A stretch of DNA of 64,000 nucleotides from Macrostomum hystrix. Its lineage: Eukaryota > Platyhelminthes > Macrostomidae. A program made the translations under genes and the position numbers. The stretch covers positions 930,001 through 994,000 of the forward strand of contig CATNEN010000039.1 in the NCBI GenBank assembly GCA_950097015.1, given 5' to 3'. This document shows, in pieces, positions 1-10,424 of this stretch. Each line of letters starts with the position of its first letter. Within the stretch, counting starts at the first letter, position 1. The notes beneath the pieces are model-generated. The model was not told where the DNA came from, did not search any database, and saw only the letters and a program-made list of their open reading frames with translations.

Positions 1-303
1 AGAGCTCGGCAATCTCTTCTTGTTCGCGATCTCATCTTGCATAGTGGTGGCGGCTCGCTTTTGGGTGTTCACTCTCGGTTGTTGACCGACCATGGATGGC
101 TGCGTTCTTTGCCGTAGTGGCGCCTCGAGTCCTTCTGGTTCGTCAATTATTGCTTGGATGATATCGTCTTCGCCATTTCCGGCTCCGTTCTCTTGCTCTA
201 CTCTGTCTGGCTCAATGTTCTCATTATCCGAGAAATCCACTGTAACTGCTTCTAGCAACTTCTCAAATTCGCTTGCGCTTATGGCTTCTTGATCTTGCTC
301 CAT
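1..303 (-). CDS. 5' part of an unrecognised open frame, cut by the window edge
   Basis: On the minus strand an ATG at 303-301 opens a frame with no stop through position 1 (101 codons). The product starts MEQDQEAISASEF and is rich in Glu, Asp, Gln and Asn. A TATA box lies about 65 bases upstream (367-374), with CCAAT-type motifs further up (about 407 and 450), so this looks like a real transcription unit with a short leader. It lies 264 bases downstream of the retrotransposon pol stop on the same strand. The region upstream of gag (6206-7050) carries no matching sequence, so it does not look like part of the 3' LTR. I do not recognise a family; it could be the start of gag of another element or a host gene. 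Confidence 0.4.
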   Translation of the reverse strand, partial: MEQDQEAISASEFEKLLEAVTVDFSDNENIEPDRVEQENGAGNGEDDIIQAIIDEPEGLEAPLRQRTQPSMVGQQPRVNTQKRAATTMQDEIANKKRLPSS

Positions 304-366
304 TCTTCTTTGTCAGTATGACTTCTTCTCTCTGCTTATGTTTGTTTTGTGTTCCCAGGGCTCTGG

Positions 367-374
367 TTTATATA
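367..374 (-). promoter_or_regulatory. TATA box for the open frame at the left edge
   Basis: The minus strand reads TATATAAA, about 65 bases before the ATG at 303. Minus-strand CCAAT motifs at about 407 and 450 and a CACGTG E-box near 530 precede it. This arrangement fits an RNA polymerase II promoter of a gene or an LTR. Confidence 0.5.
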
Positions 375-566
375 GGCGCGAAACTGACACTCTTCATTGT
401 GTCTCAGATTTCATTGGGCTATACTGGCTTATTTCTAATCCTATTGGTTCCCTACTTGATTTCAATTAACCCCTACCTAATTGACTGGAAGTGGCTAACC
501 CCTGCTCCCTTTCTATCCCTTGCACGTGGTTTCCTTGTGTTACTATTGCGTCACCCCAATCTCTGC

Positions 567-3500
567 CTAGATCTGTATATTCCCAAGTATACTGAACACG
601 GTGGCAAGCCTCTGCAAATAGCCTTCAAACCTCGCGGGGGGTCTGATTTGTCTGCGCGGACGGCTTGTCACTCCTTCCCTTTCTTCATTCTGTGCAATGT
701 ACATGCCTCCTTCTGAGGTGGCTGTTGCCAGACCCTCAGCTGTCCCTTCGCTTTCGCTCTCCTCTTCACTGCTCGTAGCCTCAGGCTCGGTGTGTGATTC
801 ATCCTCCACGTCTATCTCAGCTCCTAACTCCAAATCTTCTCCATTAATTTCACTTGGATTCCTCCTAAAGTGGCATTGCCATTCTAATCTGTCTTCTTCC
901 TCTTCGGATTCAACTTCATCTGTTAGAACAGATCTTCCCTTCTCCTTCGGCTGGCTTCCCCTAACTTTGACCTCTGTCTTCTTAGCTTTCTTCTCTGGTG
1001 CGGCCTGGCTTCCCCTAATTAATTCCTCTTGGGTCGAATTAGGCACAATAGTTATGTTGTCTCTGTGGACAATCATGACATTGCCCACTAGTTGTCCTTG
1101 CTCCTCCTTTTGCACACGAAACACTACATCTGAGATTTGCTCTATTACTCTGAAGGCTGATCTCTTTTTCCTATGAAATTTGTGAGATTCCTCACTGTCC
1201 AACTGTGGATTATTAATCAACACAAGACTTCCAACTGGGACTGTCTTAGGCAATTTGCTGTTTTTCGCAGACTCTTGTCTGTTACTGACAACCTTCTCCA
1301 ATTTTCTTTTGACAATGTCTCTCGCAATCTTCAATCGTTCGGCATGTTCTGTCACATAAGATGGATAACTGGCGAATGACTTTGGTTGGCTGATTTGACT
1401 GTCCATAGGCAATACTGCTTCCCGTCCAAATAACAGGTAGTGGGGAGTAAAGCCTGTGGTTTTGTTTACACTAGTGCGGACAGCAACTAATGCAGCTGGG
1501 ATCATAAGGTCCCAATCACTGTGATCTTTCTCAATGAGACAGGTTACTATTGATTTAATTTGCTTGTTAAATCTCTCCACCAATCCATTGCTTTGGGCAT
1601 GGTAGGGTGTTGTAAACGTATGCTTCACGTTGTACATTTCGCAAAAAGCTTTGAACTGCTTGCTAGCGAATGCCTTGCCATTGTCTGTGTGTAACCACTG
1701 ACATTGCCCATACTCTGCGAAGATTCTTTCCTGTAAGATTTTGATCACAGTATCTGACTTTTGATTTCTAGTTGGGAATGCAAACGGATATCGAGTGGTG
1801 CTATCCACAATAGTTAGGACATACTTGTGCCCTCTTTTGCTCTCTTTGGATAGTGGTCCTATAAAATCGACATGCAGGCGATGGAAAGGTTCACTGATAG
1901 GGAACGATTGCACTGGCGCCTGTATCGGATTTCCTCTTTTGCTTTCCAAGCACGGAATACACTCTGCGATATGGGCTTCGACTGCTTTGACCAATCCTGG
2001 TCTCCAAAATCTCTTTCTGACACGTTGGATTGTTTTATCGCGTCCCAAATGTCCTGCTAGTGGGCTATCATGCAGATCGCTGAGAACTAGCTTATCCAAG
2101 GACTGGGGCAGTACAACTTTCCAACTGTCATCTTCGCTAATGATTAGCATCTCATTCTCTACCTTCATATCCTCAAGGAATTTCCTCATCTTCTTCAATT
2201 CTGGGCTGACAATTTCAGGTAACTGGGGATTGTTCTCTCCTGATTTCTTCCATTCAATTAGCACTTTAATTACTGGGTCATCTCTTTGTGACGCAATAAT
2301 TTGCTCTCGTTTCAATGGGCTGGGTAAGAAATCGGTCAATAACTTCTCGCACTTGCTACTTGTTGCTTGCAGCATATTCTCACTCTCACTAGGATTAAAT
2401 TCTTCAGGAACTGGACTCGGAAGCGGAATGCTGGAGTCATGTTCAAGTTCACTGGGAATTCTCACCTCTCCTTGTCCTGAGATAGTAGACTGGATCCTGC
2501 TATTGGGATCTAACGTCCTTTTCTCTCCTTCACTTAGGGCAGTCTGGGGCTGTGTCAAGCTACATGAGCTATCATTAGCCTTAACTTCCTGTCCTGACTC
2601 TTCCATTACACTGCAGCTTTGCACTATCGGCTCAACAACTTGCTCTGCTTCAGGGACATCAGCTGGTCTTCTTGACAGACTGTCAGCGTTCTGGTTCTTT
2701 GCACCGCTTCTGTGTTCTATATCGAACAAGAATTCGTTTAGGCGCTCAACCCACCGACCAAGAATTCCTTGAGCTTCTGTTTGCCTTAACAGCCAAATTA
2801 TCGCCTTATGATCCGTTCTTGCCAAAAACTTCTTACCTAACAGGTAGAAACGGAAATGCCTCATGGCATCCACTAGGGCTAAGAGTTCTTTTCTAGTGAT
2901 AGGGTAGCGTTTTTCCGACTCTTTCATAGCTCGGCTGAAATAAGCTATGGGTCTCTCTATGCCATCTGATTGGATCTGGCTAAGTACAGCGCCAATACGG
3001 CTATCACTTGCATCGGTATCCAATACCATCTTCACCTTCTCGTCATCCACAAATTCGGGATACGCTAAGACTTCAGTGGACATCATCCGGTTCTTTAGCG
3101 ACTCAAACGCTTCGTCATGCTCTTTGCTCCATCTCTCTTGAAAGTTCTTAATTCCTTTCCTTGTTAGCTGGAAAAGGGGATGGGCAGCTTCTGCATAATT
3201 TTTAATGAAGCGGCTATAGTAATTACATAGGCCAAGGAAACTGCGCAACTCTTTTACATCTTTTGGCTTCGGCCAGGTCTTAATAGCTTCAATCTTCGTC
3301 TCATCCGTACGGATACCTTCTGTACTGATCACATGTCCTAAGTACTTTAACTCTCTATGAAAAAGGTTACATTTCTTTGGCCTTAGCTTCAATCCTGCGA
3401 TTATTAATCTCTTGAACACTTCCTTTAGATGGGAAAGGTGGTCATTAAAGTTCTTCGAATAGGTAACTATATCGTCTATATACGACATAGCAAATTGATG

Positions 3501-5378
3501 TTGAATCCCTAAAAGTACAAGATTCATGAGCCTCTGGAAGGTTCCTGGGGCATTGGACAAACCTTGCGCCATAACCTCATACTCAAACTGGCCTCGGGTT
3601 AAAGTAGAGAAGGCGGTCATGAACTTGTGTTCTTCCTTTATCGGCACCTGCCAATAACCAGAATTCAAATCGAGACTACTAAAGTACTGACTACCAGATA
3701 AATAGGTGAAAGTCTGATGAATGTTAGGAAGCGGATACGGAACATAGTTCACCTTCGAGTTTAACACTCTAAAATCGCTCACAATCCGTATGGATCCGTC
3801 CTTTTTCGGCACAATGACTAATGGAGTAGAATAAGTTGAATAACTGGGCCTGATTAAATTTTTAGCCAACATGTCATCCAGCTGTGTGTCGACTTGCTTT
3901 TGGAGATGGGGTGGTATTCTCCTAGTTGGGATCCTCACGGGAGTCTCATCCTTCAGTGAGATCTCATGTGTGATCAGATGGGTTAAACCCATATCCAACT
4001 CATTCTGTGAAAAAGCTTCACGATGCTCTTTCATCAATTCAATCACTGACTTCCTTTGATCATCGGTAAGATCTTGACCAATCTTGACCTCATGGATCCA
4101 CGCATCTTCCACAGTCTGTGTCTGATTGACTCGTCCGGTAGGTTGACTGACTACTTCTTTTTCGGCTTCGAAATATTTCAACTCACTTGCCTTCACTGGT
4201 TTGGCTAGGCCTACCAATGTTGACTTCGACAGCTTCACCTCAACTGAATTGTTATTCACAATCTCCACAATGGCGGAACCTTCTCGCATTGTGACTAGAG
4301 TGGGAGCCATCTCGACTGTCAATTCTTTGGCTTTTACGCCTTCGCCAATCATACTCACTGTCATAGGTGTTCCAAAATTGCACTCGGCATCTCTCGCCAT
4401 TCTCACTGAGATTCTCAATGCACTATTTGCAGGAATCACTACTTTCTCCTGAGTATACACTCTGCATACTTTTACAGGTAGATGAGTGAACTGCATAGGA
4501 ATGCTTGCTCCTTCATTTAGAATCAACATGCCTTTAGCAAGATGAATGCTATCACAATGTCCTAGGAAAAATTCCATCCCTAAGATATTGTCGCTTTCAT
4601 GTCCACACAAAAGGAATTCTATTTCTATCTGGATGTCTCCGAATCTAACTGGAATACAACTCTCGCCTTCCAATTGTACTCTGGTTCCGTCGAAAGTAGA
4701 GACTCGCTTGTCTGTACTTCTTATCTGTTCTGGCTTAAGTAATTTTGACCAAATAGATTTGCTCAAAAAGCTGTTCCTAGCCCCTGTGTCTAGGATAAAA
4801 TTAATTTCCTGATTCTTAAATTTTCCTACAATTACTGCTTCAAATCCTTCAGGTTTAATAAGTTCTAGTTTAGAATTAGAAACAAATACTTTGCGTTTGT
4901 TCTCACGTGTCCTTGAGTACTTTCCAGATGTTGCGGCGGCTGATCTCGGTGCTGATACTTCGGAAGCTGGTTCCTCCAGGATTGACATGCAGGGGGCTGA
5001 CGCAATGGTTGCTGATACAGATGCCGCTGGGGCTAACGCAATGGGTGCTGACGCAGATGGTGCTGACGCAATGGGTGCTGACGCAGATGGTGCTAACGCA
5101 GATGGTGCTAACGCAAATGGTGCTGACGCAGATGGTGCTGACGCAATAGGTGCTGACGCAGATGGTGCTGACGCAGGGTAACTCGATTGCTTTTGTGCAT
5201 TACGCAAATTCGACGACTGGGCTTGGTATCGCCGATTCTTAGAGGCCTGAGGTTCGAATCGGGGTTTACTAGAGGGGCGCGGCCTCGACTCTCGTCCCTC
5301 GATATTCAGTTTCCCTGATATCGGTACTGCTGCTGCTGCTGTGAGCTCTTGCAGTACTTGGCAATATGCCCAACTTTG
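567..5378 (-). CDS. pol: Ty3/gypsy-type Pol polyprotein (protease, RT, RNase H, integrase)
   Basis: The main open frame runs from about 5207 to 567 (1546 codons). The same frame is open back to 5378 and overlaps the end of gag by about 70 bases, with no ATG at its head, so it is probably made as a Gag-Pol fusion by -1 frameshifting. Counting from 5207: an Ala/Ser/Pro-rich repeat (residues 11-60), aspartic protease DTGA (140-143), reverse transcriptase with SYIDDI near 574, RNase H with VLDTDASD near 727, the integrase zinc domain from about 1044 (ending ECIPC), and catalytic D, D and E in HVDF (about 1111), HTDN (about 1172) and LVERF (about 1209). The last two are separated by 35 residues, the canonical D-35-E. 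The domain order protease-RT-RNase H-integrase is that of Ty3/gypsy. The frame is uninterrupted over 4.6 kb, so the copy is young and may be functional. Confidence 0.95.
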   Translation of the reverse strand, partial: QSWAYCQVLQELTAAAAVPISGKLNIEGRESRPRPSSKPRFEPQASKNRRYQAQSSNLRNAQKQSSYPASAPSASAPIASAPSASAPFALAPSALAPSASAPIASAPSASAPIALAPAASVSATIASAPCMSILEEPASEVSAPRSAAATSGKYSRTRENKRKVFVSNSKLELIKPEGFEAVIVGKFKNQEINFILDTGARNSFLSKSIWSKLLKPEQIRSTDKRVSTFDGTRVQLEGESCIPVRFGDIQIEIEFLLCGHESDNILGMEFFLGHCDSIHLAKGMLILNEGASIPMQFTHLPVKVCRVYTQEKVVIPANSALRISVRMARDAECNFGTPMTVSMIGEGVKAKELTVEMAPTLVTMREGSAIVEIVNNNSVEVKLSKSTLVGLAKPVKASELKYFEAEKEVVSQPTGRVNQTQTVEDAWIHEVKIGQDLTDDQRKSVIELMKEHREAFSQNELDMGLTHLITHEISLKDETPVRIPTRRIPPHLQKQVDTQLDDMLAKNLIRPSYSTYSTPLVIVPKKDGSIRIVSDFRVLNSKVNYVPYPLPNIHQTFTYLSGSQYFSSLDLNSGYWQVPIKEEHKFMTAFSTLTRGQFEYEVMAQGLSNAPGTFQRLMNLVLLGIQHQFAMSYIDDIVTYSKNFNDHLSHLKEVFKRLIIAGLKLRPKKCNLFHRELKYLGHVISTEGIRTDETKIEAIKTWPKPKDVKELRSFLGLCNYYSRFIKNYAEAAHPLFQLTRKGIKNFQERWSKEHDEAFESLKNRMMSTEVLAYPEFVDDEKVKMVLDTDASDSRIGAVLSQIQSDGIERPIAYFSRAMKESEKRYPITRKELLALVDAMRHFRFYLLGKKFLARTDHKAIIWLLRQTEAQGILGRWVERLNEFLFDIEHRSGAKNQNADSLSRRPADVPEAEQVVEPIVQSCSVMEESGQEVKANDSSCSLTQPQTALSEGEKRTLDPNSRIQSTISGQGEVRIPSELEHDSSIPLPSPVPEEFNPSESENMLQATSSKCEKLLTDFLPSPLKREQIIASQRDDPVIKVLIEWKKSGENNPQLPEIVSPELKKMRKFLEDMKVENEMLIISEDDSWKVVLPQSLDKLVLSDLHDSPLAGHLGRDKTIQRVRKRFWRPGLVKAVEAHIAECIPCLESKRGNPIQAPVQSFPISEPFHRLHVDFIGPLSKESKRGHKYVLTIVDSTTRYPFAFPTRNQKSDTVIKILQERIFAEYGQCQWLHTDNGKAFASKQFKAFCEMYNVKHTFTTPYHAQSNGLVERFNKQIKSIVTCLIEKDHSDWDLMIPAALVAVRTSVNKTTGFTPHYLLFGREAVLPMDSQISQPKSFASYPSYVTEHAERLKIARDIVKRKLEKVVSNRQESAKNSKLPKTVPVGSLVLINNPQLDSEESHKFHRKKRSAFRVIEQISDVVFRVQKEEQGQLVGNVMIVHRDNITIVPNSTQEELIRGSQAAPEKKAKKTEVKVRGSQPKEKGRSVLTDEVESEEEEDRLEWQCHFRRNPSEINGEDLELGAEIDVEDESHTEPEATSSEEESESEGTAEGLATATSEGGMYIAQNEEREGVTSRPRRQIRPPARFEGYLQRLATVFSILGNIQI
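5035..5180 (-). repeat. Coding minisatellite, 15-bp unit, Ala/Ser/Pro-rich
   Basis: Degenerate tandem copies of a 15-base unit (plus-strand core GATGGTGCTGACGCA) encode repeats of the type SAPSA/IASAP. They lie between the gag-pol frameshift site and the protease. The unit length is a multiple of three, so copy number can vary without breaking pol. Confidence 0.85.
5242..5315 (-). promoter_or_regulatory. -1 ribosomal frameshift site with possible pseudoknot
   Basis: In minus-strand sense the last gag codons read CAG GGA AAC TGA, giving the canonical slippery heptamer G GGA AAC (5315-5309) directly before the gag stop (5308-5306). A -1 slip enters the pol frame, open on both sides. Eight bases after the heptamer GAGGG (5300-5296) can pair with CCCTC (5276-5272). 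GAGGCC in the loop (5286-5281) is complementary to GGCCTC downstream (5247-5242), which would make an H-type pseudoknot. The heptamer and frames are directly visible; the RNA fold is inferred. Confidence 0.8.
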
Positions 5379-6205
5379 TTACAGTTAAAACATGTCGGCG
5401 GAGGCCTCGACTGTTGCTGCGGCTTCAGATACGTCTTCGGCTGCATGAGCGGCTGAGGTGTTACCCTCTGGCATTCAGCCTTCCTCCTTTCCTGAATCAG
5501 GTCTTCAATCAGCTTCTTCTGCTTATTGATTTCATACTTCTGCCTCTCGATGGTCTCCTCCATCTTCTTATTCCGATCCTCGTCGAATTGCTCGTCTTTA
5601 ACAACTCGAACTCCACTCTTGTGTGACATATGCCACGCTGCTTCGATGCGTCTCAACATCCTTCTAGCCTCTTGCAGGCTGGCTGGCTGTGCAAATATTA
5701 ACTTTTCCCTAGTGTCGGAAGGGATTCTCGCTCCTTTAATGAACTGCTCTACTACTTCCTCCTCCCTTTGTTCTCCATTCATATTGGGGAATGCTTGCGC
5801 GGACAACTCAATCAAGGCATCTGCGAATGAGTCAACGGGCTCATTCCTCCCTTGCATTCTACCTCTAAATTCCTCCCTAAACTCGGCTGAGCTTCCTAGT
5901 CTTCCAAACCTTTCTACAAGTCTTTCCTTCAGCTCTTCGTAGGTTAGTTCTTCTGGCAAATTCAAACGTTGAACGGCTGCAAATGCAGTCGCAAGATCTA
6001 AGTTAGCTAATAGCTCATTCTTCCTATGCTCGTCCTGTTCTAATCCTTCATTGTCGCATCTCTGATCGAATGCTGTAAGCCAAATTCTAATGTCCTGGCT
6101 AGGTGTGTACTTTTGGATCTTTACATGTCTCATAGGTCCTAACTCTAGTCTGTTTCTTAGCTCTTCGGCTAACAAGCCAATAGCATCATTAATTCCTGCG
6201 GCCAT
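5306..6205 (-). CDS. gag: Retrotransposon Gag with one CCHC zinc knuckle
   Basis: An ATG at 6205 opens a 299-residue frame ending in TGA at 5308-5306. The N-terminal two thirds is a capsid-like helical region (PSQDIRIWLTAFDQRC, then the VEQFIKGAR segment). It is followed by a Lys/Glu-rich coiled coil and a zinc knuckle CFNCNKVGHIAKYC (C-x2-C-x4-H-x4-C) about 25 residues from the end, then a Gln run. Pol lies in the -1 frame immediately after it. Confidence 0.92.
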   Translation of the reverse strand: MAAGINDAIGLLAEELRNRLELGPMRHVKIQKYTPSQDIRIWLTAFDQRCDNEGLEQDEHRKNELLANLDLATAFAAVQRLNLPEELTYEELKERLVERFGRLGSSAEFREEFRGRMQGRNEPVDSFADALIELSAQAFPNMNGEQREEEVVEQFIKGARIPSDTREKLIFAQPASLQEARRMLRRIEAAWHMSHKSGVRVVKDEQFDEDRNKKMEETIERQKYEINKQKKLIEDLIQERRKAECQRVTPQPLMQPKTYLKPQQQSRPPPTCFNCNKVGHIAKYCKSSQQQQQYRYQGN

Positions 6206-7050
6206 ACCGTTATCTTACTTTTAACTGACTGTGTGCTTTTAGCTGGATTTCAATCCTTTACCGCTGACACCAAGTTGTCGTAGGCCTACTTCTTAACTCC
6301 CACTGCTTTCACCAATTTGTTGTAGGGCTCCCTACTTATCTTACAGCTGCCACTAAGTTGTCGTAGGCCTACCTTCTTAACTCCCACAGCTTTCACCAAT
6401 TTGTCGTAGGCTCTCTCCTCTTTGGGTTAAATATCACCGATACTCTTTTATTAAATATTAAAAATAGCTTATTTCACACCTTGGATTACCCTTTGAAATA
6501 ACTCTTAATTTCCCTTGTCTATGACTTAGTTATTCTTCATAGGCTAGCTATGTATCCTCTTATTGCATATGCATATATTGTTTAACTTGGCCAGATAGGC
6601 TGCTTTCCTTCCAAAATTGGTAGCGTTCTCACGAGTGTCCGAGCGGCAAGACACTTCTTCCTCTCCTTACTAACTCACAACTGTCTGGCTCTCTGGTTTG
6701 TTCCCAGTCTTTCAAGGCTTCCAATGGACTGAAGTTGCCCAACTTTGCACACAGTGCTGTTCCACCAATCAGGATTTTACCCTCAGCTCTTTAGTTTTAC
6801 ACTCTACTACGGCTTTTTTATAACTATCTCCTTCTTTATTCTTTCGAATGTTCACCAACTTGTGTATTATCACAGACCTGCTTTTCTCCCTCTCTCTAAA
6901 ATAATTGAATTCAAACACTGAGATTTATTCTCCTTTGTTTTCTCAGAACTGGGCACGGGGCACCGGTTAAGGTTTCGAGGGCTAAAATGCGCTTGTATTT
7001 ATACTAAGAATTGAGGTGGGTGACAAAGCATAATAAAACAAAGACAAAAA
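6206..7050 (-). repeat. Probable 5' LTR/leader of the Ty3-type element
   Basis: The 800 bases upstream of gag are non-coding. Sense TATAAATA lies at 7003-6996, a candidate U3 promoter. Between 6420 and 6260 four imperfect copies of a CTACRACAANTTRGTG motif occur; the copy nearest gag runs into TGGTGTCAG (about 6272), which looks like a primer-binding site starting with TGG and partly matches the 3' end of a leucine tRNA. LTR ends could not be fixed because no second LTR is in the window. Confidence 0.5.
6996..7003 (-). promoter_or_regulatory. TATA box of the retrotransposon leader/LTR
   Basis: Minus-strand TATAAATA about 790 bases upstream of the gag ATG, in a non-coding stretch with the expected position of an LTR promoter. 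Confidence 0.45.
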
Positions 7051-9640
7051 GATCGCGGAAAACATTTGGCGGTAATTCAAGTTAGAAATATACGATAAAT
7101 TTGGGCCTGCCTCAGTTTATTAACTATTACAAATTTGTGTGTTAGAACTTTCATGTCAAAAATAAGCAAGCCCCCTTTAAAATACAAAAATATTAATATT
7201 AATATATATATTATATGTTTGTCCTTTTCAATTAACTTATCAAGGGGCCTAGCTGCAATGAAATACTTGTTAAAGAATTCAAAGGGGTAAAGTCAAATGA
7301 CTTAAATGTTTCCCGCTCAGATAGAATGAGAATGATGCTCCAGTGAAAGCCCTTAAATTTTTTATTAAATAAATTGGGGGATGACTTGGTGCAGAGAGGT
7401 AAAAGAGCACAAAATGGGGTGGGCTGCCATTTATGGTATAGGGCCAATGGAAAGGGGGGTAGAATAGCAATAAGCAAGCTGGAAAGGAAAAGAATGTCAC
7501 AAAATATCAATTAATTGATAAAGGTGAATAGGAATAGTGGGGCAAAACAATTATAGGGAGGGGAAGAATCTTTTATTAAATCAATATGCTCACTTGCTCA
7601 GTTGCTCTATGTACATGCCACACTGTACATTGCCTAAGTGTACATTTCAAATCGCATCGCGTGACAATATATAATTCTCACTTTGGCCAACTTGGGCCTT
7701 AAGAGCTTTGTCGTGCCTAATTGTCTCGCTTGTTCCAACCTAACAATATTCATATAGATTTCACATACATACATACAGATAAATATGCATAAGGCTTTGC
7801 TAAGAAGGCTTTGCTATTGCTTAGTTAAGGATAAGTCCTAGCTAAACCAGATAAGCTTTTAGTAATACTTATTGCAAATAATAATAATAATATGTTCATT
7901 TCATTTTTTAGCTAGCTAAATTTGACATTTTATAAACTCATACAAATGTTCTTGAAATAATGGGGACTATAGGCCAATTACTACGATACACAGCTTGTTT
8001 AAGTCATAGGCCTGACTTTAAACATTGAACTTTGCCTTTTTAGTATGAATTATGTAGTATGTGCTAGGTAATTTGGACATGCATTATTGTTGCTACAAAA
8101 GTTTGTTGTGCATGGTTGGTATGTGTAGTAGGGAATCGGGATGCTACTTATTTTATAATTATATAACTTAGCTTAGGGAGAAAGGCCTACAAGAAATAGC
8201 TAACAATAACATCAAAATTTGAATAGGCCAATAGGGCATGTTTAATAAGGCATTGTTTTTTATTAAGTTGTTGTTTAAATAAATGAAGTTTTCATTCTGA
8301 AAAAAACGATTAATTTTTTAAAATAAAAACATATATGTAACATAAATTTTGTAATTCTTGTATAATAAAAGTTGAATTCGCGCTGACGTTAAAACTCGTT
8401 AGTTTAAATTACAGTATTTAAGCAGACTAATTGCAAAGCACATTTGTTAAAATTTAAAACTATGCTTTTTAAGGGGTATAAATAGGTACGACGAGTTTTG
8501 AGGAGAAAAAAACGTTTTGATTTCGCACGTTCAATACTAGGAAAGAAGCTCAAAGTAAGAATTAGAACTATTTTCAAATTCGAGAGAGACTCGTGTGAAG
8601 TGTTGCATTTATTTTCTAAATAAAAGAGAGGTTGAATAATTTACCGTATATAATTACCGAATAATTACCGAATAACCGTAATAATTTACGGTGATATTAG
8701 GAATAAGCAGAACTAAAGTGAAATACATGATATACTAAAAAAATTGTATATCGAATAATACTGCTAGTTTCTACGTTGACCAATATGCTAAAGAGACTCG
8801 TAAACCCTCTGAATCACTGGGAAGCCTAATCTGACTGGGAGATCACACAGTGGCCTAAAACCCATGAAGAAATTTTATTGTATTACGATACAATAGCCTT
8901 GAATGTCTGCAGGCTTGTGTTAATCACTAGGCCGATGCTCGTAAAGCGTAATAATTATTAAGACTTCGTTAATAATTAATACCAGAATAATTAAAGTTTC
9001 TTCGGTAAAGACTAGCTACAATTTGGTGAATGCAGCGCAGTGTGATAGATAAAGAAAGGAGACCCTAGCTACAACAACCTGCACGTGACATAATTGGAGA
9101 AAGAAAGCACAGTATAAGTACGACGCCTGGAACAAACTTTGGTGGCATTAGCGGAATAAATATCTCACGATAAGTGGGCCCCAAGATTCTTATGAACCAA
9201 AGAAGAATGCACCAAAATTAAATAATGGAGCTCCTTATGCAATAAGTACTGAGTTTACTGAGTATCTGAAGTAAGTAAATAGGCCTATCAAAATATCTGA
9301 TTATCTTTCATTGGTATGTGTAGCTATAGGTTCCCCGACAGACATTTTTTCACCTTTTACGAAAATTAAAACAGCCATCGATCGAGCCAAGAGATGTCTG
9401 ACTTTGACGCTAAACTCAGCTTAAAATAAACTGCATGCGGATCGAATTGTTTAGCTTGTGATTTGCTACTCCAGAAAAGCTGTGAAGAACATCACTGCAT
9501 CTACATTCTAATTAAATAGCACGTGTCCCGGATCTGTTCTATGCGATCTAACAATCGACATCGTGATGGTACATGTTGCAACAGAGAAAATAGTTGAGTT
9601 TGTTGCAAAGGACTGGAAAGTGTCTACTTTAAGTGTTCTT
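7051..9640. other. AT-rich stretch without a supported gene
   Basis: No open frame here has recognisable domains or splice structure. A plus-strand TATAAATAG at 8476 is followed by an AATAAA near 8618 and short ATTACCGAATA-type repeats at 8640-8700, which might be an old solo LTR or promoter. TAGGCCTA-like palindromes recur (8007, 8183, 9280). Confidence 0.4.
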
Positions 9641-10298
9641 CAGCCAGTCCATCATCAGCCAGCCCATCATCAGCCAGTCCATCAGCCAGTCCATCATCAG
9701 CCAGCCCATCATCAGCCAGCCCATCATCAGCCAGCCCATCATCAGCCAGTCCATCAGCAGCCAGTCCATCATCAGCCAGTCCATCAGCAGCCAGCCCATC
9801 ATCAGCCAGTCCATAATCAGCCAGCCCATCATCAGCCAGCCCATCATCAGCCAGCCCATCATCAGCCAGTCCATAATCAGCCAGCCCATCATCAGCCAGC
9901 CCATCATCAGCCAGTCCATCAGCAGCCAGTCCATCAGCCAGCCCATCATCAGCCAGCCCATCATCAGCCAGTCCATCATCAGCCAGTCCATAATCAGCCA
10001 GCCCATCATCAGCCAGCCCATCATCAGCCAGCCCATCAGCCAGCCCATCATCAGCCAGTCCATAATCAGCCAGCCCATCATCAGCCAGCCCATCATCAGC
10101 CAGCCCATCAGCCAGCCCATCATCAGCCAGCCCATCATCAGCCAGTCCATCAGCAGCCAGTCCATCAGCCAGCCCATCATCAGCCAGCCCATCATCAGCC
10201 AGTCCATAATCAGCCAGCCCATCATCAGCCAGTCCATCAGCAGCCAGTCCATCAGCCAGCCCATCATCAGCCAGCCCATCAGCCAGCCCATCAGCCAG
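9641..10298. repeat. Minisatellite of 15- and 12-bp units
   Basis: About 650 bases of tandem CATCATCAGCCAGCC (15 bp) mixed with a 12-bp version lacking one CAT, plus T/C and A/C variants. Because unit lengths are multiples of three and the unit lacks stops in most frames, long open frames appear on both strands (His-Gln-Pro on plus, Leu-Ala-Asp on minus). I read these as by-products, not a gene. Confidence 0.9.
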
Positions 10299-10424
10299 AA
10301 TTATCGCAGAATTCGCAGAATTATCGCCGCTTACTTTTCTTGGTCTTGCGGACTTCTCATTTGAAGTCGGCCTCCATGCAGCACGGAAGACTTCCATGCC
10401 ATCTGGAATCCGGATTTCATGGCA

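Noticed and set aside
5250-5265. B-box-like GGTTCGAATC on the plus strand
   Set aside because: It lies within the gag-pol overlap/pol coding region and no A box or tRNA fold is present.
7232-7510. 92-codon minus-strand frame
   Set aside because: No domain, no promoter or splice support, AT-rich non-coding surroundings.
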